Part shown: in pieces, positions 33,941 through 42,249 of the stretch | How the letters are laid out: each line of letters starts with the position of its first letter | Position numbering within the stretch: position 1 is the first letter of the stretch | NCBI GenBank assembly: GCA_964247075.1 | Contig: CAXTSS010000005.1 | Location: 124,001-188,000, forward strand | Direction: 5' to 3' | Length of the DNA stretch: 64,000 bases | Source of the DNA: LMDS01 sp964247075 | GTDB lineage: Bacteria > Pseudomonadota > Gammaproteobacteria > Burkholderiales > Burkholderiaceae_C | Notes under the pieces: generated by a model | Databases searched by the model: none | Told to the model about the DNA's origin: nothing | What the model saw: the letters and a program-made list of their open reading frames with translations, nothing else | Translations under genes and position numbers: made by a program

Positions 33941-35302
33941 TCAGACCTCGCGCAAGAGCGCGCTGCGCGCCGTGACGAAGCGCTCGCACGCGAGGCGACC
34001 GAGCGCGTGTTCGCCGTCGCGCACCTGCGCGCGGCCGGCGACCCAGACATCGCGCACGCTGTTGCGCCCGTGGCCGGCGAAGACGTGGTTGGCGAGCGTG
34101 TGCTCCGGGCTCAGGCCGGCGAGCGGGCCGCGCGTGTCGAGCACGACGAAGTCGGCTTGTTGGCCGGGCGCGAGGCCCGCGATCGGCCGACCGCTCGCCC
34201 GCGCGCCGCCGTGCGTGGCGCCGAGCCAGAGGTGGTCGGCGAGCTGCACGTGGCCGTCGCTGGCGAGCACGTTGCGGCGCCCGAGGGCGAGGCGCTGGCT
34301 GTATTCGAGCAGGCGCAGTTCTTCGGCGGCGTGGACGGTGGCGTGGCTGTCCGACCCGATGCCCCAGACGCCACCGGCCGCCAGGTAGCCGGCCGCGTCG
34401 AACGTGCCATCGCCGAGGTTCGCCTCGGTACTCGGGCACAGCCCGGCGACGGCGCCGCTGGCGGCGAGCGCGTCGCGCTCCGCAGCGGTGACGTGGGTGG
34501 CGTGGACGAGGCACCAGCGCGCATCGACGGCCGCGTGCGCGAGCAGCCATTGCACCGGGCGCTGACCGCTCCAGGCGATGCAGTCGCGCACCTCCTGCGG
34601 CTGCTCGGCGATGTGGAGGTGGAGCGGCGCGTCGGCGGGTGTGCCGGCGACGAGCTCGGCGAGCGCACGCGGCCCGACCGCACGCAGCGAGTGCGGCGCG
34701 ACGCCGGTGCGCGCGCCCGCCGCACGCGCGCTGGCCGCGATCTCGAGCAGGCCCTCGACGCTGTTCACGAAACGCCGCTGATCGGCGCGCGCGGGCTCGC
34801 CGCCGAAGCCGGCGTCCTCGTACAGCACCGGCAGCAGCGTGAGGCCGATGCCGGCGCGCTGCGCCGCGCTGATCAATCGCATCGCCATTTCCGCCGGATC
34901 GGCATACGTGCGACCGGCCGGGTCGTGGTGCAGGTAGTGGAACTCGCACACTGCCGTGTAGCCAGCCTGCAGCATCTCGATGTACAGGTGCGTGGCGATG
35001 TCTTCGAGCTGGTCGGGCGAGACCGAGAGCGCGAAGCGGTACATCAGGTCGCGCCAGGTCCAGAAGCTGTCGTCGGAGGAGCCGCGGTACTCCGACAGCC
35101 CGACAAAAGCGCGCTGGAACGCGTGCGAGTGCAAGTTGGGCAGGCCGGGCAGCAGCGGGCCGTTGGCGACTTCGGTGCTGGCGGGTGGTTCAGTGTTCGG
35201 TGTGACTCCGGTGAGCGCGCCGGCATCGTCCCAGGCCAGCAGCACGTCGCGCGACCAGCCGGTCGGCAGCAAGGCGTGCGGGGTGAACAGGGCGCGACTC
35301 AT
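33941..35302 (-). CDS. hutF: Formimidoylglutamate deiminase
   Basis: This 453-residue amidohydrolase converts N-formiminoglutamate to N-formylglutamate and ammonia, which then feeds HutG. Metal-binding residues lie in LPNLHSHAFQRAF, PLHLHIAEQPQEV, LVHATHVT and GIGSDSHATV. The ATG at 35302 overlaps the hutD stop as ATGA. The presence of hutF with hutG shows that this organism uses the two-step formylglutamate branch. Confidence 0.95.
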   Translation of the reverse strand: MSRALFTPHALLPTGWSRDVLLAWDDAGALTGVTPNTEPPASTEVANGPLLPGLPNLHSHAFQRAFVGLSEYRGSSDDSFWTWRDLMYRFALSVSPDQLEDIATHLYIEMLQAGYTAVCEFHYLHHDPAGRTYADPAEMAMRLISAAQRAGIGLTLLPVLYEDAGFGGEPARADQRRFVNSVEGLLEIAASARAAGARTGVAPHSLRAVGPRALAELVAGTPADAPLHLHIAEQPQEVRDCIAWSGQRPVQWLLAHAAVDARWCLVHATHVTAAERDALAASGAVAGLCPSTEANLGDGTFDAAGYLAAGGVWGIGSDSHATVHAAEELRLLEYSQRLALGRRNVLASDGHVQLADHLWLGATHGGARASGRPIAGLAPGQQADFVVLDTRGPLAGLSPEHTLANHVFAGHGRNSVRDVWVAGRAQVRDGEHALGRLACERFVTARSALLREV

Positions 35303-35877
35303 GGCGTACGATCGTGACACAGGCGGACGAACAACAGGGCGCTGTTCGCGGCGACCGGGCGGACGGCGAGCACGCCGCGCGGTGCGCGCCACAGCAGTGC
35401 CTGCTGCGCGGCCAGCAAGTCGGGCCCGACGCCCCATTCACCGTCGCAGCACAGCAGCAGTGTCGCGTCGGCATCCGGCAGCTCGGCGCCATCGCGCTGG
35501 ACGCTGACCTCGCCGCGCCAGCGCCCGCGGCGCGTCATCACGTTGAAGTCGCTCGAGGCGCCGCCGGCCAACGTGGCGATGAGCGCCACGTCGCCGGGGA
35601 ACCCGAACGGCGCGAGCGGCGTCGTCAGCGCGTGATCGACACTGCCATCGAGCGCGCGCAGCCGCATGCCCGCGCCGCGCAGCAAGGTGATGCAGCGATC
35701 GACGCCGGGGAAAACCGAGAACGGCGCGTCGCGCTCGACCTCGGCAACGCTGAGGCGCCAGTCGAAGTCGGCGGCGCTCGCGCCGCTGAACGCGATCTCG
35801 CGCGTTAGGCCCGCGCCGTTTTTCCAGGGCTGCGGTGCGATCGTGCGCAGGTCGAAGCGCTCTGGCGGCACGCTCAC
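35299..35877 (-). CDS. hutD: HutD family protein
   Basis: This 192-residue cupin-like protein is found in hut operons and thought to control or buffer the pathway; its biochemical role is not settled. The family's PWKNGAGLTREIA lies at about residues 15-27, and FDWRLSVAEVERDAPFSVFPGVDR follows. The start is a GTG overlapping the hutU stop as GTGA; its stop overlaps the hutF start. The two overlaps show tight translational coupling in the operon. Confidence 0.93.
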   Translation of the reverse strand: MSVPPERFDLRTIAPQPWKNGAGLTREIAFSGASAADFDWRLSVAEVERDAPFSVFPGVDRCITLLRGAGMRLRALDGSVDHALTTPLAPFGFPGDVALIATLAGGASSDFNVMTRRGRWRGEVSVQRDGAELPDADATLLLCCDGEWGVGPDLLAAQQALLWRAPRGVLAVRPVAANSALLFVRLCHDRTP

Positions 35878-37607
35878 TTCGCGAGCATCGGCATGTTCAG
35901 CTGCTGTTCGCGCGCGGTCTTGATCGCCAGTGCGTAGCCAGCATCGGCGTGGCGCATCACGCCCGAGCCGCTGTCGTTGACGAGCACGCGCGCCAGGCGC
36001 TTGGCCGCGGCATCGGTGCCGTCGGCGACGATCACCATGCCGCTGTGCTGCGAATACCCCATGCCGACGCCGCCGCCGTGGTGCAGCGAAACCCAGGTCG
36101 CGCCGCCCGCGCAGTTCAGCAGCGCGTTCAGCAGCGGCCAGTCGCTGACCGCATCGGTGCCGTCCTTCATCGACTCGGTCTCGCGGTTCGGGCTCGCGAC
36201 CGAGCCGGTGTCGAGGTGGTCGCGGCCGATCACGATCGGCGCCTTCAGCTCGCCGGTGCGCACCATCTCGTTGAACGCCAGGCCAGCCAGATGGCGTTCG
36301 CCCAGCGCGAGCCAGCAGATGCGCGCCGGCAGGCCCTGAAACGCGATGCGTTCGCCCGCCATGTCGAGCCAGCGGTGCACGTGGGTGTTGTGCGGGAACA
36401 GCTGTTTGATCTTCGCGTCGGTCTTGCGGATGTCTTCCGGGTCGCCCGACAGCGCGACCCAGCGAAACGGGCCCTTGCCTTCGCAGAACAGCGGGCGGAT
36501 GTAGGCGGGCACGAAACCGGGGAAGTCGAACGCATTCTTCACGCCTTCGTCGAGTGCAACCTGGCGGATGTTGTTGCCGTAGTCGACCGTGGCGACGCCC
36601 ATCGCGTGGAAGTCGAGCATCGCCTGCACATGCACGGCGCACGATTGCGCCGCGGCCTTGGTCAGCACGGCGTGCTGGCTCGAATCTTCCTGCGCGGCGC
36701 GCCATTGCTCGACGCTCCAGCCGGCGGGCAGGTAGCCGTGGATCAGGTCGTGGGCGGAGGTCTGGTCGGTCACCAGGTCGGGCCGCATGCCGCCGGCCTT
36801 CGCGCGCCTGACGAGCTCGGGCAGCAACTCGGCGGCGTTGCCGAGCAGGCCGATCGAGATCGCCTCGCGGCGCTCGGTGTGGTGCTTGATGAGCGCAAGT
36901 GCGTCGTCGAGGTCGCGGGCCTGCTTGTCGAGGTAGCGCGTGCGCAGGCGGAAGTCGATGCTGGCCTGCTGGCACTCGATGTTGAGCGAGACCGCGCCGG
37001 CGAACGTGGCCGCCAGGGGCTGTGCGCCGCCCATGCCGCCGAGGCCGGCCGTGAGGATCCAGCGGCCGATCATGTCGCCGCCGAAGTGCTGTCGGCCGGC
37101 TTCGGCGAAGGTCTCGAACGTGCCCTGCACGATGCCCTGCGTGCCGATGTAGATCCACGAGCCAGCAGTCATTTGGCCGTACATGAAGAGGCCTTGTCGA
37201 TCGAGCTCGTGGAAGTGCTCCCAGGTCGCCCACTTCGGGACCAGATTCGAGTTCGCGAGCAGCACGCGCGGCGCGTCGGGGTGGGTCTTGAACACACCGA
37301 CCGGCTTGCCGGACTGGATCAGCAGCGATTCGTCGTCTTCCAGGACGCGCAGGCAATCGAGGATCTTGTCGAAGCAGGCCCAGTCGCGCGCCGCCCGGCC
37401 GATGCCGCCGTAGACGACCAGTTCCTCCGGGCGCTCGGCCACATCCGGGTCGAGGTTGTTCTGCAGCATGCGGAACGCGGCCTCCGTGAGCCACGATTTG
37501 CAGTGCAGCGTGCTGCCGTGCGGCGCGCGCACGACGCGGCCGGGGGCGGAGCGGGCGCCGCGCAAGGCCGCGTCGGCGAGGGTCTGGAGGTCGGCGGTCG
37601 AGTTCAT
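35874..37607 (-). CDS. hutU: Urocanate hydratase (urocanase)
   Basis: Urocanase converts urocanate to imidazolonepropionate using tightly bound NAD. The 577-residue length is somewhat longer than the 556 residues of the Pseudomonas putida enzyme. Recognisable segments are YGGIGRAARDW, the NAD-binding GLGGMGGAQP, DQTSAHDLIHGYLP, HNTHVHRWLDMAGERIAFQGLPARICWL and the catalytic-region HHGGGVGMGYSQHSGMV. It opens the hutU-D-F-I operon. The perfect 20-bp operator palindrome lies 28 bp upstream of its ATG. Confidence 0.97.
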   Translation of the reverse strand: MNSTADLQTLADAALRGARSAPGRVVRAPHGSTLHCKSWLTEAAFRMLQNNLDPDVAERPEELVVYGGIGRAARDWACFDKILDCLRVLEDDESLLIQSGKPVGVFKTHPDAPRVLLANSNLVPKWATWEHFHELDRQGLFMYGQMTAGSWIYIGTQGIVQGTFETFAEAGRQHFGGDMIGRWILTAGLGGMGGAQPLAATFAGAVSLNIECQQASIDFRLRTRYLDKQARDLDDALALIKHHTERREAISIGLLGNAAELLPELVRRAKAGGMRPDLVTDQTSAHDLIHGYLPAGWSVEQWRAAQEDSSQHAVLTKAAAQSCAVHVQAMLDFHAMGVATVDYGNNIRQVALDEGVKNAFDFPGFVPAYIRPLFCEGKGPFRWVALSGDPEDIRKTDAKIKQLFPHNTHVHRWLDMAGERIAFQGLPARICWLALGERHLAGLAFNEMVRTGELKAPIVIGRDHLDTGSVASPNRETESMKDGTDAVSDWPLLNALLNCAGGATWVSLHHGGGVGMGYSQHSGMVIVADGTDAAAKRLARVLVNDSGSGVMRHADAGYALAIKTAREQQLNMPMLAK

Positions 37608-37635
37608 GGGCGCGTCGCTTTCAGGCAGGCAGGAT

Positions 37636-37655
37636 CAAGTGGTCTAGACCACTTG
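37636..37655. promoter_or_regulatory. HutC operator 3 (hutUDFI), perfect palindrome
   Basis: CAAGTGGTCT followed by AGACCACTTG is a perfect 20-bp palindrome, the most symmetrical of the three TCTAGA-centred copies. It lies 28 bp upstream of the hutU start, in the gap to the LysR gene. It gives the best estimate of the operator consensus, AAGTGGTCTAGACCACTT. Confidence 0.88.
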
Positions 37656-37684
37656 GCGGAGCATGCAAGAAGACGCGCGCCGCG

Positions 37685-38632
37685 TCAACCCGGCTGGGCC
37701 GCTTCCAGCAGGTGTTCGCGCAGCCATTGGTGGCTGCTGACCCGGTCGTGGCGCTGGTGCCAGAGCATCCCGATGTGCAGGCCGGCCATCTCGAAAGGCA
37801 AGGGCCGGGTCACGACCTGCTCGCGGTAGCCGGTCGATTCGACGAAGAACGCGGGCAGCACGGTGACGAGGTTGCTGTTGGCGACGACGCGCCCGGCGGT
37901 GAAATGCTGGTTCACGGTCAGCACCACGCGGCGCTCGCGGCCCAGCCCTGTCAACGCCTGATCGACCAAGCCCTGGGACTTTCCCGAAAAGCTCACCAGC
38001 AGGTGCTGCGCGGCGCAATAGGCGTCGAGCGTCAGTTCGCCCTGGGCGAGCGGGTGGCCTTCGCGCATCACGCAGACGTAATCGCTGCGCATCAGCTCGG
38101 CGTGGCGCAGCGGGGAGTCGGCGCCGTCACCGGCCAATCCGGCGACGGTGCCGGGGAAGTAGCCGACGGCCAGATCGGCATCGCCGCGCTCCAGCAAGGC
38201 GCTCGGGTCGCGGGTGGTCAGCGGCTGCACGCGGACGTTGGCCAGTGCCTGGCTGTGTTCAATATGCGACACCAGCGGCGGCATGAAGAGGGCCGCGGTG
38301 GCATCTGCCATCGCGATCCGGAAGCTCATTTCGTCGGCCTGCGGGTTGAATTCCTCGGGCGACAAGGCCGAGCGCAGGTGGCCCAGCGCGCTCCGCACCT
38401 CGGGCCACAAGGCCTCGGCGCGTGGGGTTGGCCTGACGCCACTCGGAGCTCGTGTAAGCAAGTCCTCACCTACGGATTCACGTAGGCGCTTCAACGCATT
38501 GCTGACGGCGGGCTGCGTGATGCTCAGGCGCTCGGCGGCGCGCGTCAGGTTGCGCTCGGCCATCACCACGTCGAAGACGCGGAGCAGGTTGAGGTCGAGC
38601 GTTCGGAAGTTCAGGGCGGTTTGCATGGCCAT
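37685..38632 (-). CDS. LysR-family transcriptional regulator
   Basis: This 315-residue regulator has an N-terminal winged HTH (LDLNLLRVFDVVMAERNLTRAAERLSITQPAVSNALKRLRE) and a C-terminal effector-binding domain. Two ATG codons, 38632 and 38626, are possible starts. It points in the same direction as hutU, but the hut operator and 77 bp separate them; it is divergent from the small gene at 38744, which it may control. The NodD/PcpR-like HTH gives no clue to the effector. Confidence 0.9.
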   Translation of the reverse strand: MAMQTALNFRTLDLNLLRVFDVVMAERNLTRAAERLSITQPAVSNALKRLRESVGEDLLTRAPSGVRPTPRAEALWPEVRSALGHLRSALSPEEFNPQADEMSFRIAMADATAALFMPPLVSHIEHSQALANVRVQPLTTRDPSALLERGDADLAVGYFPGTVAGLAGDGADSPLRHAELMRSDYVCVMREGHPLAQGELTLDAYCAAQHLLVSFSGKSQGLVDQALTGLGRERRVVLTVNQHFTAGRVVANSNLVTVLPAFFVESTGYREQVVTRPLPFEMAGLHIGMLWHQRHDRVSSHQWLREHLLEAAQPG

Positions 38633-38743
38633 ACACGGGCGTGATATCCGTGATTCATAAGTTTGATTGGTGAATTATCGGGGTTTACCCTAATGTACGC
38701 ACCATCGCCTCACCACCGGCCTTGCCGTTGAAAGGACTAGTTC

Positions 38744-38962
38744 ATGAATACCGCCGTTACCTCGCTGCCGACCCGACCCACCGCACCGCGGCTCCGCCCC
38801 TGGCTGGCTCGCGCCGGCGCCACCGTCTGGCGCGCGCTGGAGCAAAGCGGCCGGGCTCGCGCCCAGCGCCACCTGCTCGAGTTCGCCGACTGCTGCGAGG
38901 GCCAGCAGCCCGAGCTCGCCAAGGAACTGCGCATCGCCGCCGGTCACAACCCGCTGGCCTGA
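38744..38962 (+). CDS. Small protein of unknown function
   Basis: This encodes 72 residues: a basic, Pro/Arg-rich N-terminus, a helical region RAQRHLLEFADCCEGQQPELAKELRIAAG and a C-terminal HNPLA. An AAAGGA ribosome site precedes the start. It looks like a soluble helical protein conserved in related bacteria, by recollection, without assigned function. It is divergent from the LysR gene and 37 nt upstream of another small gene. Confidence 0.7.
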   Translation: MNTAVTSLPTRPTAPRLRPWLARAGATVWRALEQSGRARAQRHLLEFADCCEGQQPELAKELRIAAGHNPLA

Positions 38963-38999
38963 GCGCCAGCGCCCCTTCATTCATTCAAAGGAACACACC

Positions 39000-39266
39000 A
39001 TGAGCACCGCCACCCTGCATACCCATGTGCAACGCACGCGCTTTTTCCAGCACGCGCTGGCCGCCCTCTCAGACATGGCCTACTCGGCCTGGAGCCTGCC
39101 GCTGCGCGCCGTTGCGCCGGCCACCAAGCTGACGCCGGCCGAGTCGGCGTCAGTCGAGGCGCAGAAGGTGCGCGACATGGCCTACTCGTACTCGAAGACC
39201 GATCCCGGCTTCGCTGCTGATCTGTACGCTGCGGCTGCCCGTCACGAGGGCCTGTACGAGGACTGA
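39000..39266 (+). CDS. Small helical protein of unknown function
   Basis: This encodes 88 residues with LTPAESASVEAQKVRDMAYSYSKTDPGFAADLYAAAARHEGLYED as the conserved-looking half. There is an AAAGGA ribosome site before the ATG at 39000. The Tyr/Ala-rich helical tail suggests an interaction role. It probably shares a transcript with the small gene upstream. I recognise no family. Confidence 0.72.
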   Translation: MSTATLHTHVQRTRFFQHALAALSDMAYSAWSLPLRAVAPATKLTPAESASVEAQKVRDMAYSYSKTDPGFAADLYAAAARHEGLYED

Positions 39267-39274
39267 TCTGCGCG

Positions 39275-41140
39275 TCAGGTCGCGAAGCGGCGCTCGAACG
39301 CCGTCTTCGTGGCGGTCATCTCGACCGGCAGGTGGTGCGCCAGCTGCCGGAACAGCTCGGTGTGCAGACCGAGTTCGGTCTTCCATGCCGGTGCGTCCAG
39401 GCTCGTCACCTGATCGAACTGGGCGGCGCTGAAGTTGAGGCCGGTCCAGTCCAGGTCGGCATAGCTCGGCGTCGTGCCGAAGGCGGTTTCGCGGCCCTGG
39501 GCGCTGCCCTCGACGCGCCCGATCATCCATTCGAGCACGCGCATGTTCTCGCCGTAACCCGGCCAGACGAACTTGCCGTCAGGGCCCTTGCGGAACCAGT
39601 TGACGCAGTAGATCTTCGGCAGTGTTGCGCCCGAGGCCTGGAGCTTCGCGCCCAGGCTCAGCCAGTGCTGCACGTAGTCGCTCATGTTGTAACCGATGAA
39701 CGGCAGCATCGCGAACGGGTCGCGGCGCACGGCGCCGTTGCCGCCGACCATCGCGGCGGTGGTCTCCGAGCCCATGGTCGCGGCCATGTACACGCCTTCG
39801 ACCCAGCTGCGCGCCTCGGTGACGAGGGGCACGGTCGTCGAGCGGCGACCGCCGAAGATGAACGCGTCGATCGGCACGCCGGCGGGGTTGTCCCATTCCG
39901 GGTCGAGCGCCGGGTTGTTGATCGCCGCCACAGTGAAACGCGAGTTCGGGTGCGCGGCCTTGGCGCCGGTTTCCTTCGCGATCGCCGGCGTCCAGTCCTG
40001 GCCCTGCCAGTCGGTCAGGTGCGCGGGCGGCGTGTCCGTCATGCCTTCCCACCAGACATCGCCGTCGTCGGTCAGCGCCACGTTGGTGAAGATCACATCG
40101 CGGGTCAGGCTGGCCATGCAATTGGCGTTGGTCAGCTGGTTCGTGCCCGGGGCGACGCCGAAATAACCGGCCTCGGGGTTGATCGCGTGCAGGCGGCCGT
40201 CGGCGCCCGGCTTGATCCAGGCGATGTCGTCGCCGATCGTCGTGACCTTCCAGCCTTTGAGGCCTTCGGGCGGGATCAGCATCGCGAAATTGGTTTTGCC
40301 ACAGGCGCTCGGGAACGCCGCTGCGACGTGGTGCTTCTTGCCCGAGGGCGAGGTCACGCCGAGGATCAGCATGTGTTCGGCGAGCCAGCCCTGCGCTCTG
40401 CCCATCGTCGAGGCGATGCGCAGTGCGAAGCACTTCTTGCCGAGCAGCGCGTTGCCGCCGTAGCCGGAGCCGTAGCTCCAGATTTCCTGCGTCTCGGGGT
40501 AGTGGACGATGTACTTGGTCGTGTTGCACGGCCAGGGCACGTCCTTCTGGCCAGCGGGCAGCGGCGCGCCGACGGTGTGCATGCAGGGCACGAAGTGGCC
40601 GTCAGCGCCGAGCACGTCCAGCACCTTCGCGCCCATGCGCGTCATGATCTTCATGTTGACGGCGACGTAGGCGCTGTCGGAAAGCTCAACGCCGATGTGC
40701 GCAATCGGCGAGCCCAGCGGCCCCATCGAGAACGGCACCACGTACATCGTGCGGCCGCGCATGCAGCCGCGGAACAATGCATTCGGGCCGGTCTGCAGCA
40801 GCGCGCGCATCTCTGCCGGCGCCATCCAATTGTTGGTCGGGCCGGCGTCATCCTTGTCCTGCGAGCAGATGAACGTGCGGTCTTCGACCCGCGCCACGTC
40901 GCTCGGGCTGCTGCAGGCGAGGTAGCTGTTCGGGCGCAACTCGGGGTTCAGCTTCTTGAAGGTGCCCGAGGCGACGAGCTGGGCGCACAGGCGGTCGTAT
41001 TCGGCGGTGCTGCCGTCGCACCAGTGGACGTCTTGGGCTTCGGTCAACGCGGCCATTTCGGCCACCCAGTCGATCAGCTTCGCGTGATGAACTGTGGCGG
41101 GAACGTTCAGGCGCAGCCCTTCCAGCACGGGACGGTTCAT
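39275..41140 (-). CDS. pckG: Phosphoenolpyruvate carboxykinase (GTP)
   Basis: PckG converts oxaloacetate plus GTP to phosphoenolpyruvate for gluconeogenesis. The 621-residue protein has the GTP-type kinase-1a loop FPSACGKTN at 276-284 with the reactive Cys280, the substrate loop YGSGYGGNALLGKKC near 223-237, and FGGRRSTTVPLV. The length is typical. The start at 41140 is chosen from family length; ATG 41155 is possible. A terminator-like hairpin plus T7 lies about 23-85 nt before the ATG on the coding strand, suggesting leader control. The enzyme suits growth on the glutamate produced by the hut pathway. Confidence 0.96.
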   Translation of the reverse strand: MNRPVLEGLRLNVPATVHHAKLIDWVAEMAALTEAQDVHWCDGSTAEYDRLCAQLVASGTFKKLNPELRPNSYLACSSPSDVARVEDRTFICSQDKDDAGPTNNWMAPAEMRALLQTGPNALFRGCMRGRTMYVVPFSMGPLGSPIAHIGVELSDSAYVAVNMKIMTRMGAKVLDVLGADGHFVPCMHTVGAPLPAGQKDVPWPCNTTKYIVHYPETQEIWSYGSGYGGNALLGKKCFALRIASTMGRAQGWLAEHMLILGVTSPSGKKHHVAAAFPSACGKTNFAMLIPPEGLKGWKVTTIGDDIAWIKPGADGRLHAINPEAGYFGVAPGTNQLTNANCMASLTRDVIFTNVALTDDGDVWWEGMTDTPPAHLTDWQGQDWTPAIAKETGAKAAHPNSRFTVAAINNPALDPEWDNPAGVPIDAFIFGGRRSTTVPLVTEARSWVEGVYMAATMGSETTAAMVGGNGAVRRDPFAMLPFIGYNMSDYVQHWLSLGAKLQASGATLPKIYCVNWFRKGPDGKFVWPGYGENMRVLEWMIGRVEGSAQGRETAFGTTPSYADLDWTGLNFSAAQFDQVTSLDAPAWKTELGLHTELFRQLAHHLPVEMTATKTAFERRFAT

Positions 41141-41437
41141 GAGGGATCCAATCATCAGAGTCAAAAAAAGCGGGATTGGGCAAGCCCTCACGACCCTGTG
41201 CCGGGCCCGGCTGGACTTGCCCAATGCCGCTGCGGCATCCACGCTCAGACCGCTGGGTTACGGCCCGGTTCCATGCGCCGGGCCGGGTGGGCCGAAGGTC
41301 GCCGTAGCGTCATCACGGAAGCGATTGTCAACTCAGTGTAATGGCGCGGTAACCACCGGATTTCGGGGGGTCATGCGGTTTCGGTATGACTTCATGCGCG
41401 CCTTTTCGCAGGACGTGGCTCAAGGCAATAATGGGCC
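41141..41437. promoter_or_regulatory. Divergent pckG / TupA-like gene promoter region
   Basis: This 297-bp region has no convincing gene. It holds the pckG leader with the hairpin described above and the upstream region of the TupA-like gene. The stretch around 41320-41400 is less GC-rich than its surroundings and is where promoters would be expected. I could not fix the boxes by eye. Confidence 0.6.
41163..41224 (-). promoter_or_regulatory. Terminator-like structure in the pckG leader (attenuator candidate)
   Basis: Read on the minus strand, TTGGGCAAG (41224-41216) pairs perfectly with CTTGCCCAA (41184-41176). The enclosed loop holds a 12-bp palindrome, GCCGGGCCCGGC, and a run of seven T (41169-41163) follows 6 nt after the stem. 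This is the layout of an intrinsic terminator. No minus-strand gene lies upstream that needs terminating, and it ends 22 nt before the pckG ATG, so attenuation is the likeliest role. Confidence 0.6.
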
Positions 41438-42247
41438 ATGGTCCATCGCCGCCACCTCTTTTCGCTGCCGTTCGCGGCCCTGTTCCTCGCCACGCCGGCC
41501 TTCGCGCAGCAGCGCAGATCGCTGGCCGATCCGCTGCGCCTTGGCGTGGATCAGTCGCTCGTCGATTCGGGCTTGTCGCAAGCGTTGCTGCACGCGTTCG
41601 CGGCCGACACCGGCATCGCGGTGAAGGCCGTGCCCGGCGCCGCACTGCCACTGCTCGAGGCGCTCGAACGTGGCGAGCTCGACGCCGCGCTGACGAACGC
41701 CCCCGAGGCCGAAACCAAGCTCGACAGGCAAGGCCTGGTGCACGATCGCCAGGCGATCGCCGGCGGCGAGTTCGTGATCGTCGGGCCGGCGGTGCGCGGC
41801 AAGGGCGAGGACGTGCTCGGTGCCGCGCTCGGGCACGATGCGGTCGGTGCGCTGAAGCGTCTCGTAGCGGCCGAGCCCGGCAGCTTCAGCTTCCTGACTG
41901 CGGCCGACGGCTCAGGCGCGCACGCCGCCGAGCAGACACTGTGGCGGCAGGCCGGCATCGCTCCGGTGGCGCCGTGGTACGTGACGCTGCCGCGGGGCGA
42001 GAGCCTGATCGCGCAGGCACGTGCGCGTCGCGCGTTCGCCCTGGTCGAGCGCGCCGCCTGGCTGGCCCGTGGTGGCGCGCCGCTGGCGGTGCGGATCGAC
42101 GCTGACCCGAAACTCGCCGAAACGGTGCACGTGATGCGCTCGTTCCGCGTCAATCATCCGGCCGGCAAGATCTTCGTCGCCTGGATCGCGTCGGCAAAGG
42201 GTCGTCGGGTCACCGGCGCGCAGCGCGGCTACCGCGGCGGCGCCTGA
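41438..42247 (+). CDS. Tungstate/molybdate-type (TupA-like) periplasmic binding protein
   Basis: This 269-residue protein has a signal peptide ending near PAFAQ and the small-oxyanion binding-protein layout of TupA: RLGVDQSLVDSGLSQALLHAFAADTGIAVKAV, GSFSFLTAADGSGAHAAEQTLW and a C-terminal KIFVAWIAS. Usual TupA ligand segments read TTTS-DSG; here the first reads VDQSLVDSG. No permease or ATPase is adjacent, so it is an orphan. It is followed 2 nt later by a MOSC-domain gene, which supports a molybdenum or tungsten theme. Ligand is inferred. Confidence 0.75.
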   Translation: MVHRRHLFSLPFAALFLATPAFAQQRRSLADPLRLGVDQSLVDSGLSQALLHAFAADTGIAVKAVPGAALPLLEALERGELDAALTNAPEAETKLDRQGLVHDRQAIAGGEFVIVGPAVRGKGEDVLGAALGHDAVGALKRLVAAEPGSFSFLTAADGSGAHAAEQTLWRQAGIAPVAPWYVTLPRGESLIAQARARRAFALVERAAWLARGGAPLAVRIDADPKLAETVHVMRSFRVNHPAGKIFVAWIASAKGRRVTGAQRGYRGGA

Positions 42248-42249
42248 CG

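Noticed and set aside
32957..35317. A 786-residue open frame on the plus strand across hutI and hutF
   Set aside because: It is antisense to two clearly identified genes, is rich in Arg, Ala, Gly and His, and shows no domain. Third-position GC of the real genes keeps stops away on the other strand.
37685..38632. The LysR regulator as a second hut regulator
   Set aside because: It is next to hutU but separated by the HutC operator, and it is divergent from two small genes that are the more usual target of a LysR gene. No extra evidence links it to histidine.
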